Assembly (NCBI GenBank): GCA_050743625.1
Contig: JBOGED010000061.1
Span: forward strand, 1 to 5,617
Origin: JBOGED01 sp050743625
Lineage (GTDB): Bacteria; Actinomycetota; Nitriliruptoria; Euzebyales; Egibacteraceae
DNA: 5,617 nucleotides
Reading direction: 5' to 3'
The notes below the pieces were generated by a model. That model had not been told where the DNA came from. It ran no database searches and saw only the letters and a list, made by a program, of their open reading frames with translations. The stretch's first letter is position 1, and the number at the start of each line of letters is the position of its first letter. Positions 1-5,617 of the stretch are shown piece after piece. The translations under genes and the position numbers were made by a program.

Positions 1-102
1 GACCGTCATGACCCCACCCCCACGGCGGCCTGCACCCACACACCCCCGATTCACACCACCCACCTAGAGGTGTCGAGGCGCTCGTCCCAGTAGAGGACCC
101 CG

Positions 103-1017
103 CTATCCGCCTGCAGGCGGCGCTTCGGGCGTCTCGACGCTCTGGCGGATGACGCCCATGACCTTCCAGTCGGCGCCGACGGGGGCGAGGACGACCTGCA
201 TCGGCTGGGGGGAGATGATGGGGACGGCGCGCGCCCACCGCATGACCTCGGGACCATAGGCGGAGATGAAGGGAGTCGTATCGTCGAGCGGTGAGAGCTC
301 GGAAGGACCTCCGAGCTTCAGCTCGCCGTTCGCCTGGCAGAGGTCTCGCGCGAGGAAGGGCGAACCCTTGAGGCTGGCCTCCAGCTCACCGCTCGGCTGG
401 CAGGCGATCCGCCGCTCGGCCCACTGCCGCGCGACGGTGGCGGCGGCGGCGTCACCCGGGTAAAGCCGGTCGTCGGTGCTCTTGCTGAAGACGACGCGCC
501 AGACCCCGTTCTCGTGGACCGTCAGCCAGGTCGAACGCGCCCGAGCGGTGACGAGGCCGAGGACCTCGTTAAGGTCCGGTCGATACCCCGTGAGCGTGCT
601 CACCTGCGCGGTGTCACCGTCGCTGGCCACTCCTTCGACCCGGAAACCGGTCACCACGGGGAAGCTGCCATGTGACTGCACCCAGAAGGCTGGGGTGGCG
701 AACTCCTCGTGGTCGGCGGTGGCGAGGAAGGCGTACGAGCCGGTGAAGTCGCCGTTCGCCTCGGCGGTCAGGAAGCCGGAGACCGCCAGCTCGGGAGTGG
801 TCGCCTGACTGGGAGGGGCCGGCGCGCCAAGCGGTGGCAGCTCGGCCAAGGCATCGGGATCACCCGCCGACGTGACCTCGCGGGTGGTGGCATCCAGGAT
901 CGGGCGCTTCGCACTACCGGTGAGCCGGCTGGCGCCTACACCCAACCCGACACCGGCCAGCAGGACCGCGCCAAGCGCAACGATGCGCCAGAGGTTCGCG
1001 TGCTTCTTCTGGGCCAT
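103..1017 (-). CDS. Single-pass membrane protein with extracytoplasmic NTF2-like domain, unknown function
   Basis: I do not recognise a named family. The 304-residue protein has a short basic N-terminus (K4, K5, R11), one hydrophobic segment at about 12-30 rich in Gly/Ala/Val/Leu, then a Pro-rich linker (about 60-75). The rest should lie outside the cytoplasm. Residues about 77-187 look like an NTF2/SnoaL-like alpha+beta domain: a helix with a GDF turn, then alternating strands ending in a WRVVF strand; this is judged by eye. A second region has two cysteines (C206, C227) that could form a disulfide, and ends in a WKVMGV strand, perhaps a second degenerate domain. The ATG at 1017 is preferred over an in-frame GTG at 1026, because GGGAG lies 8 bases upstream of the ATG but overlaps the GTG. 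It is divergent from the DUF4331 cluster across a 386-base gap. That it is real is fairly sure; its function is unknown. Confidence 0.8.
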   Translation of the reverse strand: MAQKKHANLWRIVALGAVLLAGVGLGVGASRLTGSAKRPILDATTREVTSAGDPDALAELPPLGAPAPPSQATTPELAVSGFLTAEANGDFTGSYAFLATADHEEFATPAFWVQSHGSFPVVTGFRVEGVASDGDTAQVSTLTGYRPDLNEVLGLVTARARSTWLTVHENGVWRVVFSKSTDDRLYPGDAAAATVARQWAERRIACQPSGELEASLKGSPFLARDLCQANGELKLGGPSELSPLDDTTPFISAYGPEVMRWARAVPIISPQPMQVVLAPVGADWKVMGVIRQSVETPEAPPAGG

Positions 1018-1025
1018 GCTTGCCA

Positions 1026-1030
1026 CTCCC
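1026..1030 (-). promoter_or_regulatory. Ribosome binding site deciding the start of the minus-strand gene
   Basis: On the minus strand GGGAG is followed by 8 bases and then ATG (1017-1015). The longer reading from GTG at 1026 would overlap this site. A second purine run, GAGGAG (about 1039-1044), would sit about 13 bases before the GTG, which is less favourable. The site therefore supports the ATG start. Confidence 0.6.
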
Positions 1031-1070
1031 GGTCTTCGTCTCCTCGAGAGCGCTAATTCTCCCTATCGCT

Positions 1071-1078
1071 GACTAGTC
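1071..1078. promoter_or_regulatory. Palindrome GACTAGTC, copy 1, candidate operator
   Basis: This perfect 8-base palindrome lies about 53 bases upstream of the minus-strand ATG, a position compatible with the promoter of that gene. The same 8 bases recur at 1217-1224 and nowhere else in the window. Its role as an operator is inferred only from symmetry, repetition and location. Confidence 0.3.
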
Positions 1079-1216
1079 CGGACCCCGCTCCCTTGGCCGG
1101 AAGGTCACCCATCCGAGTGACACCGTGGTGACGAACGCTCGACCGAAGGCGGTCGTGCTGAGGTAGTACGACCGGATCGTCTGATCTATCCCTTCTGCGA
1201 TGGTCCTGATCAAATG

Positions 1217-1224
1217 GACTAGTC
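1217..1224. promoter_or_regulatory. Palindrome GACTAGTC, copy 2, candidate operator
   Basis: Second copy of the palindrome, 146 bases (close to 14 helical turns) from the first and about 180 bases upstream of the DUF4331 start. Both copies are followed within one or two bases by CGG. A related CACTAG lies at 1248-1253. The regulator, if any, is not in the window. Confidence 0.3.
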
Positions 1225-1390
1225 GGCTACTTACGGTGGTGTTGTTCACTAGCCCGGCAGAGGCTGCAAGAGGCTCGTGTGCCAATCAGGGGTTGCTTGC
1301 GCCGTGGGTGCCGATGGACCGGCTTGGGGTCGATGAGATCTCGCATGTCCCTGAGGGCCATTCGTACCCGGCATTGCGTCCATCCACCTA

Positions 1391-1396
1391 GGGAGG
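1391..1396 (+). promoter_or_regulatory. Ribosome binding site of the DUF4331 gene
   Basis: GGGAGG followed by 7 bases and then ATG at 1404. It sits only 4 bases from the in-frame TTG at 1401, so the ATG is the better start. Confidence 0.75.
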
Positions 1397-1403
1397 CTGG
1401 TTG

Positions 1404-2900
1404 ATGACATCTGTATGTCCGCGCTCGCGTGCGCTCGCGGCGCTCGGCGTCTCCGCTGCGCTCGCGCTCGGGATGCTCGTGCCCGCAGGGGCGTCGAGTC
1501 ACCGAGAGGCACCGCTGATCGCCGAGGACCCCGTCGCCGACAACACGGACGTCTACGCGTTCGTATCGCCGGACAAGCCCGACACTGTGACCTTGATCTC
1601 GAACTGGATCCCGATCGAGGTACCGGCTGGAGGGCCGAACTTCTACAACTTCGGCGACGACGTCCTTTACATGGTCCACATCGACAACAACGCCGATGCG
1701 GTCGCCGACATCACCTACGAGTGGCGGTTCAGCACCCAGCTGAACAACCCGAGGAACCCGGTGCCGAACACGTTCCTCTACAACACCGGCCCCATCACCT
1801 CGCTCGATGACCCGGACTGGAACATCAAGCAGACCTACACCCTGTCCGTGGTCGAGGGCGGGAAGCGTACGGAGCTCGGCAAGGACCTCCCCGTCCCGCC
1901 GAACAACATCGGCCCCCGCTCGACCCCCAACTATCCCGACCTCGCGGACGCCGCGATCGTGAAGGTGGGCGACCTGGTGTCGTTCGCCGGCCAGCGCGAC
2001 GAGGTCTTCCCCGTCGACCTCGGCTCGATCTTCGACCTGGGTGGCCTCCGGCCGTTCAACGAGGCGCACCTGATCCCGTTGCCGGTGGAGGATGGCGTCA
2101 ACGCCACCAACGGCGTGAACGTCCACTCCGTCGTCCTGCAGGTCCCGACCAAGAAGCTGGTGACCAAGGACGACCCGGTCATCGGCGTGTGGTCGACCAC
2201 CGCCCGCCGCCAGACGCGCACCTTCGTCGACGGCAGCGGGGCCACGCCCAAGCACGAGGGCCCGTTCGTCCAGATCTCCCGTCTGGGCAACCCGCTGGTG
2301 AACGAGGTCGTCGTCCCCACCGCGCTGAAGGACACGTTTAACTCGATCCCGCCATCGGTGGACGCCGACGTGTTCCCGACGCTCAACGCCCCGCCGCTGT
2401 CCACCGAGGGCGACATCCCGCTGGTCACCGACCCGATCCTCGCGAACCTCATCCCGATCCTCTACCCGGGTATCGAGGTTCCTGAGCCCCCGCGGGCCGA
2501 TCTGGTCGCGATCTTCCTGACCGGGATCCCGGACCTGAACATGCCCAAGGGTGAGGTCCGGCCGGCTGAGGTGCTGCGTCTCAACACCTCGATCGAGCCG
2601 TCCAACAAGGACCCGAACAAGAACGACCCGCTCGGGCTCCTGGGTGGTGAGACCGACGGCTTCCCGAACGGGCGCCGCCTCAACGACGACGTGGTCGACA
2701 TCGAGCTCCGCGCGCTGGCCGGCGCCACGCCGTTCACTCCGGAGTTCGACATAGAGCCGAACAACCTGCTCGGTGACGGTGTGTCTGGCAACGACCAGCC
2801 GTACCTCACGAGCTTCCCGTACATCCCGCACCCGTTCAACGGCTACAGCTACGGCAAGGGTCCCGGCAGGGTCAGCGACCCGGCTGAGAAGTCGCTGTAA
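1404..2900 (+). CDS. Secreted DUF4331 domain protein
   Basis: A 498-residue exported protein of the DUF4331 family (Pfam PF14224, from memory), whose biochemical role is not established. Residues 1-30 form a Sec signal peptide: basic R7/R9, an Ala/Leu core at about 10-26, and an AGA signal-peptidase site (28-30). The mature chain would begin SSHREAP, followed by the family's DNTDVYAF segment (46-53). Other typical family segments are the Asp-rich stretch around 94-102 (D94, N96, D98, D102), ISRLGNPLVNEV (291-302) and GFPNGRRLNDDVVDIEL (419-435). The length fits a complete member. The only cysteine is C5, in the signal peptide. The ATG at 1404 is chosen over TTG 1401 because of the GGGAGG spacing. 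It is the first gene of the plus-strand cluster, 8 bases before the TPR gene, with a terminator-like hairpin just beyond it. The predicted mature N-terminus, Ser-Ser-His, fits the ATCUN metal-binding pattern; a metal role is my inference. Confidence 0.93.
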   Translation: MTSVCPRSRALAALGVSAALALGMLVPAGASSHREAPLIAEDPVADNTDVYAFVSPDKPDTVTLISNWIPIEVPAGGPNFYNFGDDVLYMVHIDNNADAVADITYEWRFSTQLNNPRNPVPNTFLYNTGPITSLDDPDWNIKQTYTLSVVEGGKRTELGKDLPVPPNNIGPRSTPNYPDLADAAIVKVGDLVSFAGQRDEVFPVDLGSIFDLGGLRPFNEAHLIPLPVEDGVNATNGVNVHSVVLQVPTKKLVTKDDPVIGVWSTTARRQTRTFVDGSGATPKHEGPFVQISRLGNPLVNEVVVPTALKDTFNSIPPSVDADVFPTLNAPPLSTEGDIPLVTDPILANLIPILYPGIEVPEPPRADLVAIFLTGIPDLNMPKGEVRPAEVLRLNTSIEPSNKDPNKNDPLGLLGGETDGFPNGRRLNDDVVDIELRALAGATPFTPEFDIEPNNLLGDGVSGNDQPYLTSFPYIPHPFNGYSYGKGPGRVSDPAEKSL

Positions 2901-2908
2901 GGCATGCG

Positions 2909-4315
2909 ATGACGCTCGAGACCAGGACCGCTGATACCGCAACAGGTCCGGGTCGAAGCGAACAGAAGGGGGCCGGTCACCGGCCCCCTTCTGGCGCTCG
3001 ACACCCGTACGCCCGGTTTGTCGGTGTAGCCGTGATTGTGCTTATTGTTGGCCTTGCGCTCGGGCGCTTCGTGCTCGCCGGCTCGCAAAGCCAAGAGACC
3101 TACGAGCCGCCAGCCCTCGACGAGTCGTTGGCCGCCGAGGTCACCCGGCTGGAGCAGGTCACGTCGCAACGGCCGGATGACCTCGGCGCCTGGCAGCAGC
3201 TGGGGGTGCACTACACCAGGCGGGCGGTCCAGGTGGGGGACCCGGCTTTCTACACCCTCGCGGGTAAGGCGTTCGACAAGGCGGACGACGTTGCGCGCGA
3301 CGACCCCGCGACGTTGCTAGGCCGCGGCAACCTGTCGCTCTCGCTGCATGAGTTCGCCAAAGCACTCGACTACGGCCAGCGCGCCCTGGCGGGGCTTCCC
3401 CATAACGCCGACGCGCTCGGCGTGATCGTGGACGCCGAGGTCGAGCTCGGCCGTTACGAGCCGGCCGCCGAGTATCTCCAGCGGATGCTCGACACGCGTC
3501 CCGACCTGCCGGCGCTCGCTCGTACCTCGTACCTCCGCGAGCTGCACGGTGATCTACCCGGTGCGATCACCGCGATGCGGCAAGCCGAGGCCGCTGGCGC
3601 TGGCACGTCGTTTGACCGCGCCACCGTCGTCGCGCTGCTCGGCGACCTCTACCTCAAGGACGGCGAGCTGGCCGCCGCGGAGGCCGCCTACCAGCGCGCG
3701 GACGGCATGGTCGCAGGCCTCGTGCCCGCGGCCGTCGGCCGTGCTCGCGTCCTAGCCGCCCAAGGCCAGCCCGATCACGCGATCAGGCTGCTGTCCGCGG
3801 TCGTCGACCGGTATCCCCAACCCGCCGCCGTCATCCTCCTCGGCGAGCTGCAGGCGGTCAGTGGTCGCTCGGCGGACGCGGCCAAGACCTTCGCGCTGGC
3901 CCGAACGATCGCGACCTTGCAGCAGCAAGCCGGCCAGGTGACGGATCTGGAGATGGCGCTGTTCGAAGCCGACCATGGCGACCCCGGCCGGGCCGTCGAG
4001 CTCGCCCAGGCGGCGCACCAGGCGCGGCCGGGTAACGTCTACGCCAACGACGCCTTGGCCTGGGCGTTGTTCAAGGACGGGCGCGCGGCCGAGGCCACAC
4101 GCCATGTCGAGGAGGCGCTGCGCCTGAGCGGCGCGGACGCGCTGCTGCGCTACCACGCGGCGGAGGTCTTCGCTGCCGCGGCGCAGCCGGACCGGGCGCG
4201 GGACGAGCTGCGCCGCGCGTTCGACCTCAACCCGTGGTTCTCAGCCTTCCACAAGCCTGACGCGGTCGCGCTGGCCGGCAGGCTCGGCGTCGAAGTCCCG
4301 GAGGCGTTGACATGA
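2909..4315 (+). CDS. Membrane-anchored tetratricopeptide repeat (TPR) protein
   Basis: A 468-residue protein with a 36-residue cytoplasmic-type N-terminus (several Arg/Lys), one transmembrane helix at about 37-58, and then a helical repeat domain to the end. The repeats carry TPR hallmarks: W95..LG..Y (about 92-102), then units at roughly 133-165, 168-200, 203-230, 238-268, 271-303, 306-335, 345-372, 376-408 and 410-442. These show the A/G-8 and A-20 spacing and boundary prolines (RPDL, RYPQP, ARPGN, LNPW). By the positive-inside rule the TPR domain faces outward; it has no cysteine. TPRs bind proteins, so a scaffold or partner-recruiting role for the secreted DUF4331 protein or the transporter is plausible. 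The first repeat slightly recalls CcmI of cytochrome c maturation, but no ccm genes are seen. The start is supported by AAGG (2899-2902) 6 bases upstream. The end overlaps the transporter start by ATGA, pointing to translational coupling. The anchor and TPR calls are secure; the role is not. Confidence 0.9.
   Translation: MTLETRTADTATGPGRSEQKGAGHRPPSGARHPYARFVGVAVIVLIVGLALGRFVLAGSQSQETYEPPALDESLAAEVTRLEQVTSQRPDDLGAWQQLGVHYTRRAVQVGDPAFYTLAGKAFDKADDVARDDPATLLGRGNLSLSLHEFAKALDYGQRALAGLPHNADALGVIVDAEVELGRYEPAAEYLQRMLDTRPDLPALARTSYLRELHGDLPGAITAMRQAEAAGAGTSFDRATVVALLGDLYLKDGELAAAEAAYQRADGMVAGLVPAAVGRARVLAAQGQPDHAIRLLSAVVDRYPQPAAVILLGELQAVSGRSADAAKTFALARTIATLQQQAGQVTDLEMALFEADHGDPGRAVELAQAAHQARPGNVYANDALAWALFKDGRAAEATRHVEEALRLSGADALLRYHAAEVFAAAAQPDRARDELRRAFDLNPWFSAFHKPDAVALAGRLGVEVPEALT
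2964..2992 (+). terminator. Strong GC hairpin after DUF4331, inside the TPR gene start; terminator or attenuator
   Basis: A perfect inverted repeat pairs 2964-2976 (AGAAGGGGGCCGG) with 2980-2992 around the loop TCA: a 13-bp stem with 10 G-C pairs. It begins 63 bases after the DUF4331 stop and falls in codons 19-28 of the TPR gene. No T-run follows, as is common in high-GC actinobacterial terminators. The most likely effect is partial termination or protection of the DUF4331 mRNA 3' end, lowering expression of the two downstream genes. It could instead be a chance feature of coding DNA, but a 13-bp perfect stem is unlikely by chance. Confidence 0.55.
4300..4304 (+). promoter_or_regulatory. Ribosome binding site of the transporter gene, within the TPR gene
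   Basis: GGAGG lies 7 bases before the ATG at 4312, inside the last codons of the TPR gene. Together with the ATGA stop/start overlap it fixes the transporter start and supports coupled translation. Confidence 0.75.
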
Positions 4316-5617
4316 CGCACCCCCTCGCCCGGATGCTCGCGCTCACCGGGACGGCTCTGCTAAGCCTGCTCGCGCTCAGCGGCCCCGCCAGCGCGCACCC
4401 GCTCGGGAACTTCACCGCGAACACGTACGCCGGCCTTTACGTGGGCCGTGACGCGACCCGGATCGACTATGTCCTCGACCTGGCAGAGATCCCCGCCTTC
4501 CAGACCCGCCAGCAGATCGACGCCAACGCTGACGGTGAGGTCGGTGACACCGAGGCCGTGGACTATCGCCAACGCGAGTGTGGGACCATCGCCCAAGGTC
4601 TCGCGCTGACCGTGAACGACGGTCGCGTGCCGGTCCGGCCTACTGGCTCGGCGCTCTCGTTTCCCTCGGGCCAGGCGGGGCTGTCCACGCTGCGCCTCGA
4701 GTGCGCCTTCGTCGCCAGGACCGGCGCGCTGGATGGCACCCCGGCGATCGAGTTTCAGGACATGACGTTGCGGGACCGGATCGGGTGGCGTGAGGTCACC
4801 GCGGTGGGGGACCGCACGATGCTCCTCCGCCAAGATGTCGAGACCGAATCCCTGAGCCATCGCTTGACCTCCTACCCGCAGAAGCTCATCCAGTCTCCCC
4901 CGCGGGCCACGGCTGCCCGGCTTGTCGTCGACCCAACCCAGGGTGAGGTCGCGCGCCTGCCCGAGACGTTCGCCGTCTCGGACCCCGCGGCATTCGGGCA
5001 GGTTGACCGGCTCACCCGCTCGTTCACCGCCCTCGTCGAACGCCAAGACCTGACCTTCTCATTCGGCATCCTCGCGTTCCTGACCGCGGTGGTGCTAGGG
5101 ACGATGCACGCCGTCGCTCCCGGTCACGGAAAGACCGTCATGGCCGCCTACCTCATCGGGCAACGGGGCGAGGCGAGCCAGGCCCTCCGTCTTGGCCTCA
5201 CGGTCGCCGTCACCCACACGCTGGGCGTGCTGATCTTGGGAGTCGTGATATCCGCCAGCCAGTCGTTGGCTGGAGAGCGAGTCTTCCCCGTGCTCGGTGC
5301 CCTCAGCGGATTGCTGTTCGCGGTCGTCGGCGTGACGTTGCTTCGCCCCGCGCTCACCCGCTGGCGCACCGGTGAGCATGGCCATTCGCACGGCCACGGT
5401 CACGGCCATTCGCACGAGCACGGTCATACACACGATCACGGCCACGGCCACGGCCACTCGCACGATGATGGACACGGCCATTCACGCGATCACCATGATC
5501 ACGAGCGCGTGGCCGCTCCTCGATCACCTTGGCGGAGCTTGATCGCGCCAGGGCTTGCGGGAGGGCTGGTCCCGAGTCCCTCCGCCGTGCTGGTGCTGCT
5601 CGGCGCGATCGTGCTGG
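4312..5617 (+). CDS. NicO/RcnA-type nickel/cobalt transporter with extracytoplasmic domain, partial (3' end missing)
   Basis: 435 codons are in the window and the frame is still open at the edge. Residues 1-28 look like a signal peptide ending ASA, followed by HPLGNF. An extracytoplasmic domain of about 215 residues follows, with an EF-hand-like loop (D70-x-N72-x-D74-G75 to E81) and two cysteines (C90, C131). Membrane segments lie at about 249-265, 294-315, 324-345 and 409-435. The first ends in HAVAPGHGKT (266-275), the signature of the NicO family that includes E. coli RcnA; H302 lies in the second. Loop 356-397 has 20 His in 42 residues. The topology puts this loop in the cytoplasm, as proposed for RcnA. 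Segment four starts GGLVPSPSA, where E. coli RcnA has PCP. The protein moves Ni2+/Co2+ across the membrane; efflux is the RcnA precedent, but direction cannot be read from sequence. It is the last gene seen in the cluster, coupled to the TPR gene. Confidence 0.92.
   Translation, partial: MTHPLARMLALTGTALLSLLALSGPASAHPLGNFTANTYAGLYVGRDATRIDYVLDLAEIPAFQTRQQIDANADGEVGDTEAVDYRQRECGTIAQGLALTVNDGRVPVRPTGSALSFPSGQAGLSTLRLECAFVARTGALDGTPAIEFQDMTLRDRIGWREVTAVGDRTMLLRQDVETESLSHRLTSYPQKLIQSPPRATAARLVVDPTQGEVARLPETFAVSDPAAFGQVDRLTRSFTALVERQDLTFSFGILAFLTAVVLGTMHAVAPGHGKTVMAAYLIGQRGEASQALRLGLTVAVTHTLGVLILGVVISASQSLAGERVFPVLGALSGLLFAVVGVTLLRPALTRWRTGEHGHSHGHGHGHSHEHGHTHDHGHGHGHSHDDGHGHSRDHHDHERVAAPRSPWRSLIAPGLAGGLVPSPSAVLVLLGAIVL
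5377..5502 (+). repeat. Histidine-codon repeat encoding the His-rich loop of the transporter
   Basis: A run of degenerate 6-base units (GGYCAY-type, alternating with TCGCAC, GAGCAC and GATCAC) encodes alternating His and Gly/Ser/Asp/Glu. A 13-base unit, GGCCATTCGCACG, occurs exactly at 5380-5392 and 5404-5416. The tract is in frame and codes for 20 His. Such repeats change length readily by slippage, so the loop length may vary between strains. Confidence 0.85.

Larger units (their letters stand above)
1018..1403. promoter_or_regulatory. Divergent intergenic region, probable promoters and operators for both sides
   Basis: This 386-base gap between divergent genes must hold the promoters for both. 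I could not identify convincing -35/-10 pairs. What can be seen: two copies of the palindrome GACTAGTC (1071-1078 and 1217-1224); three GTCAC/GTGAC arms at 1104-1108, 1117-1121 and 1128-1132; a small hairpin CGACCG-AAGG-CGGTCG (1140-1155); and a direct repeat AGAGGCT at 1259-1265 and 1269-1275, one helical turn apart. Its base and codon use are visibly less GC-biased than the flanking genes, as expected of non-coding DNA. No tRNA or recognisable riboswitch was seen. Confidence 0.5.

Noticed and set aside
61..72. CACCT-AG-AGGTG palindrome beyond the stop of the minus-strand gene, considered as a terminator
   Set aside because: The stem is only 5 bp with a 2-base gap that cannot form a stable loop, and no T-run follows on the minus strand.
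1200..1391. 63-codon plus-strand frame ending just before the DUF4331 RBS, with a signal-peptide-like start
   Set aside because: There is no Shine-Dalgarno sequence before the ATG, and its third-position GC is clearly lower than in the neighbouring genes. The hydrophobic run is short. A leader peptide cannot be fully excluded, but nothing positive supports it.
2904..2912. ATG at 2904 as an alternative start for the TPR gene
   Set aside because: It is out of frame and meets a stop (TGA) after one further codon. The ATG at 2909 has AAGG at proper spacing.
1227..2942. Long open frame (571 codons) on the minus strand opposite the DUF4331 gene
   Set aside because: Its translation is dominated by Arg, Val, Asp and Gly with no recognisable domain, as expected for the antisense frame of a GC-rich gene. 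The plus-strand gene has a signal peptide, RBS and family match.
4360..5046. Minus-strand 228-codon frame
   Set aside because: It is a shadow of the transporter's extracytoplasmic domain: Arg/Gly/Asp-rich, no RBS, no domain.
5095..5481. Minus-strand frame with a Val/Met/Ala-rich hydrophobic start
   Set aside because: It is the antisense reading of the His-codon repeat (CAC/CAT reads GTG/ATG), which creates the apparent hydrophobic segment artificially.

Overview
This window comes from a high-GC bacterium, most likely an actinobacterium. The coding regions have strongly G/C-biased third codon positions, the ribosome binding sites are GGAGG-like, and the protein types (DUF4331, TPR and NicO/RcnA-type proteins with actinobacterial-looking sequence) fit. 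I cannot name a genus. There are four genes, one running off the right edge. No tRNA, rRNA, CRISPR array, insertion sequence or integrase is visible.

Layout. Bases 1-102 hold no gene I can support. A gene on the minus strand (103-1017) encodes an unrecognised single-pass membrane protein with an extracytoplasmic NTF2-like-looking domain. A 386-base intergenic region (1018-1403) separates it from a divergent plus-strand cluster and carries two copies of the 8-base palindrome GACTAGTC. The plus-strand genes are a secreted DUF4331 protein (1404-2900), a membrane-anchored TPR protein (2909-4315) and a NicO/RcnA-type nickel/cobalt transporter (4312 to beyond 5617). The first pair is 8 bases apart. 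The second pair overlaps by ATGA and is probably translationally coupled. A 13-bp GC-rich hairpin (2964-2992) sits inside the first codons of the TPR gene, 63 bases past the DUF4331 stop. It looks like a terminator or attenuator that would let DUF4331 be made in excess over the two downstream proteins.

How they may work together (inference). All three plus-strand products place their large or N-terminal domain outside the cytoplasm. The transporter has a predicted mature N-terminal histidine, an EF-hand-like loop in its extracytoplasmic domain and a cytoplasmic loop with 20 histidines. The DUF4331 protein, after the best predicted signal-peptidase cut, would begin Ser-Ser-His, which is the ATCUN pattern known to bind Ni(II)/Cu(II). 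This suggests a cell-surface metal-handling cassette: a secreted metal-binding candidate, a TPR scaffold and a transporter. The transporter assignment is solid. The metal role of DUF4331 and TPR is a hypothesis.
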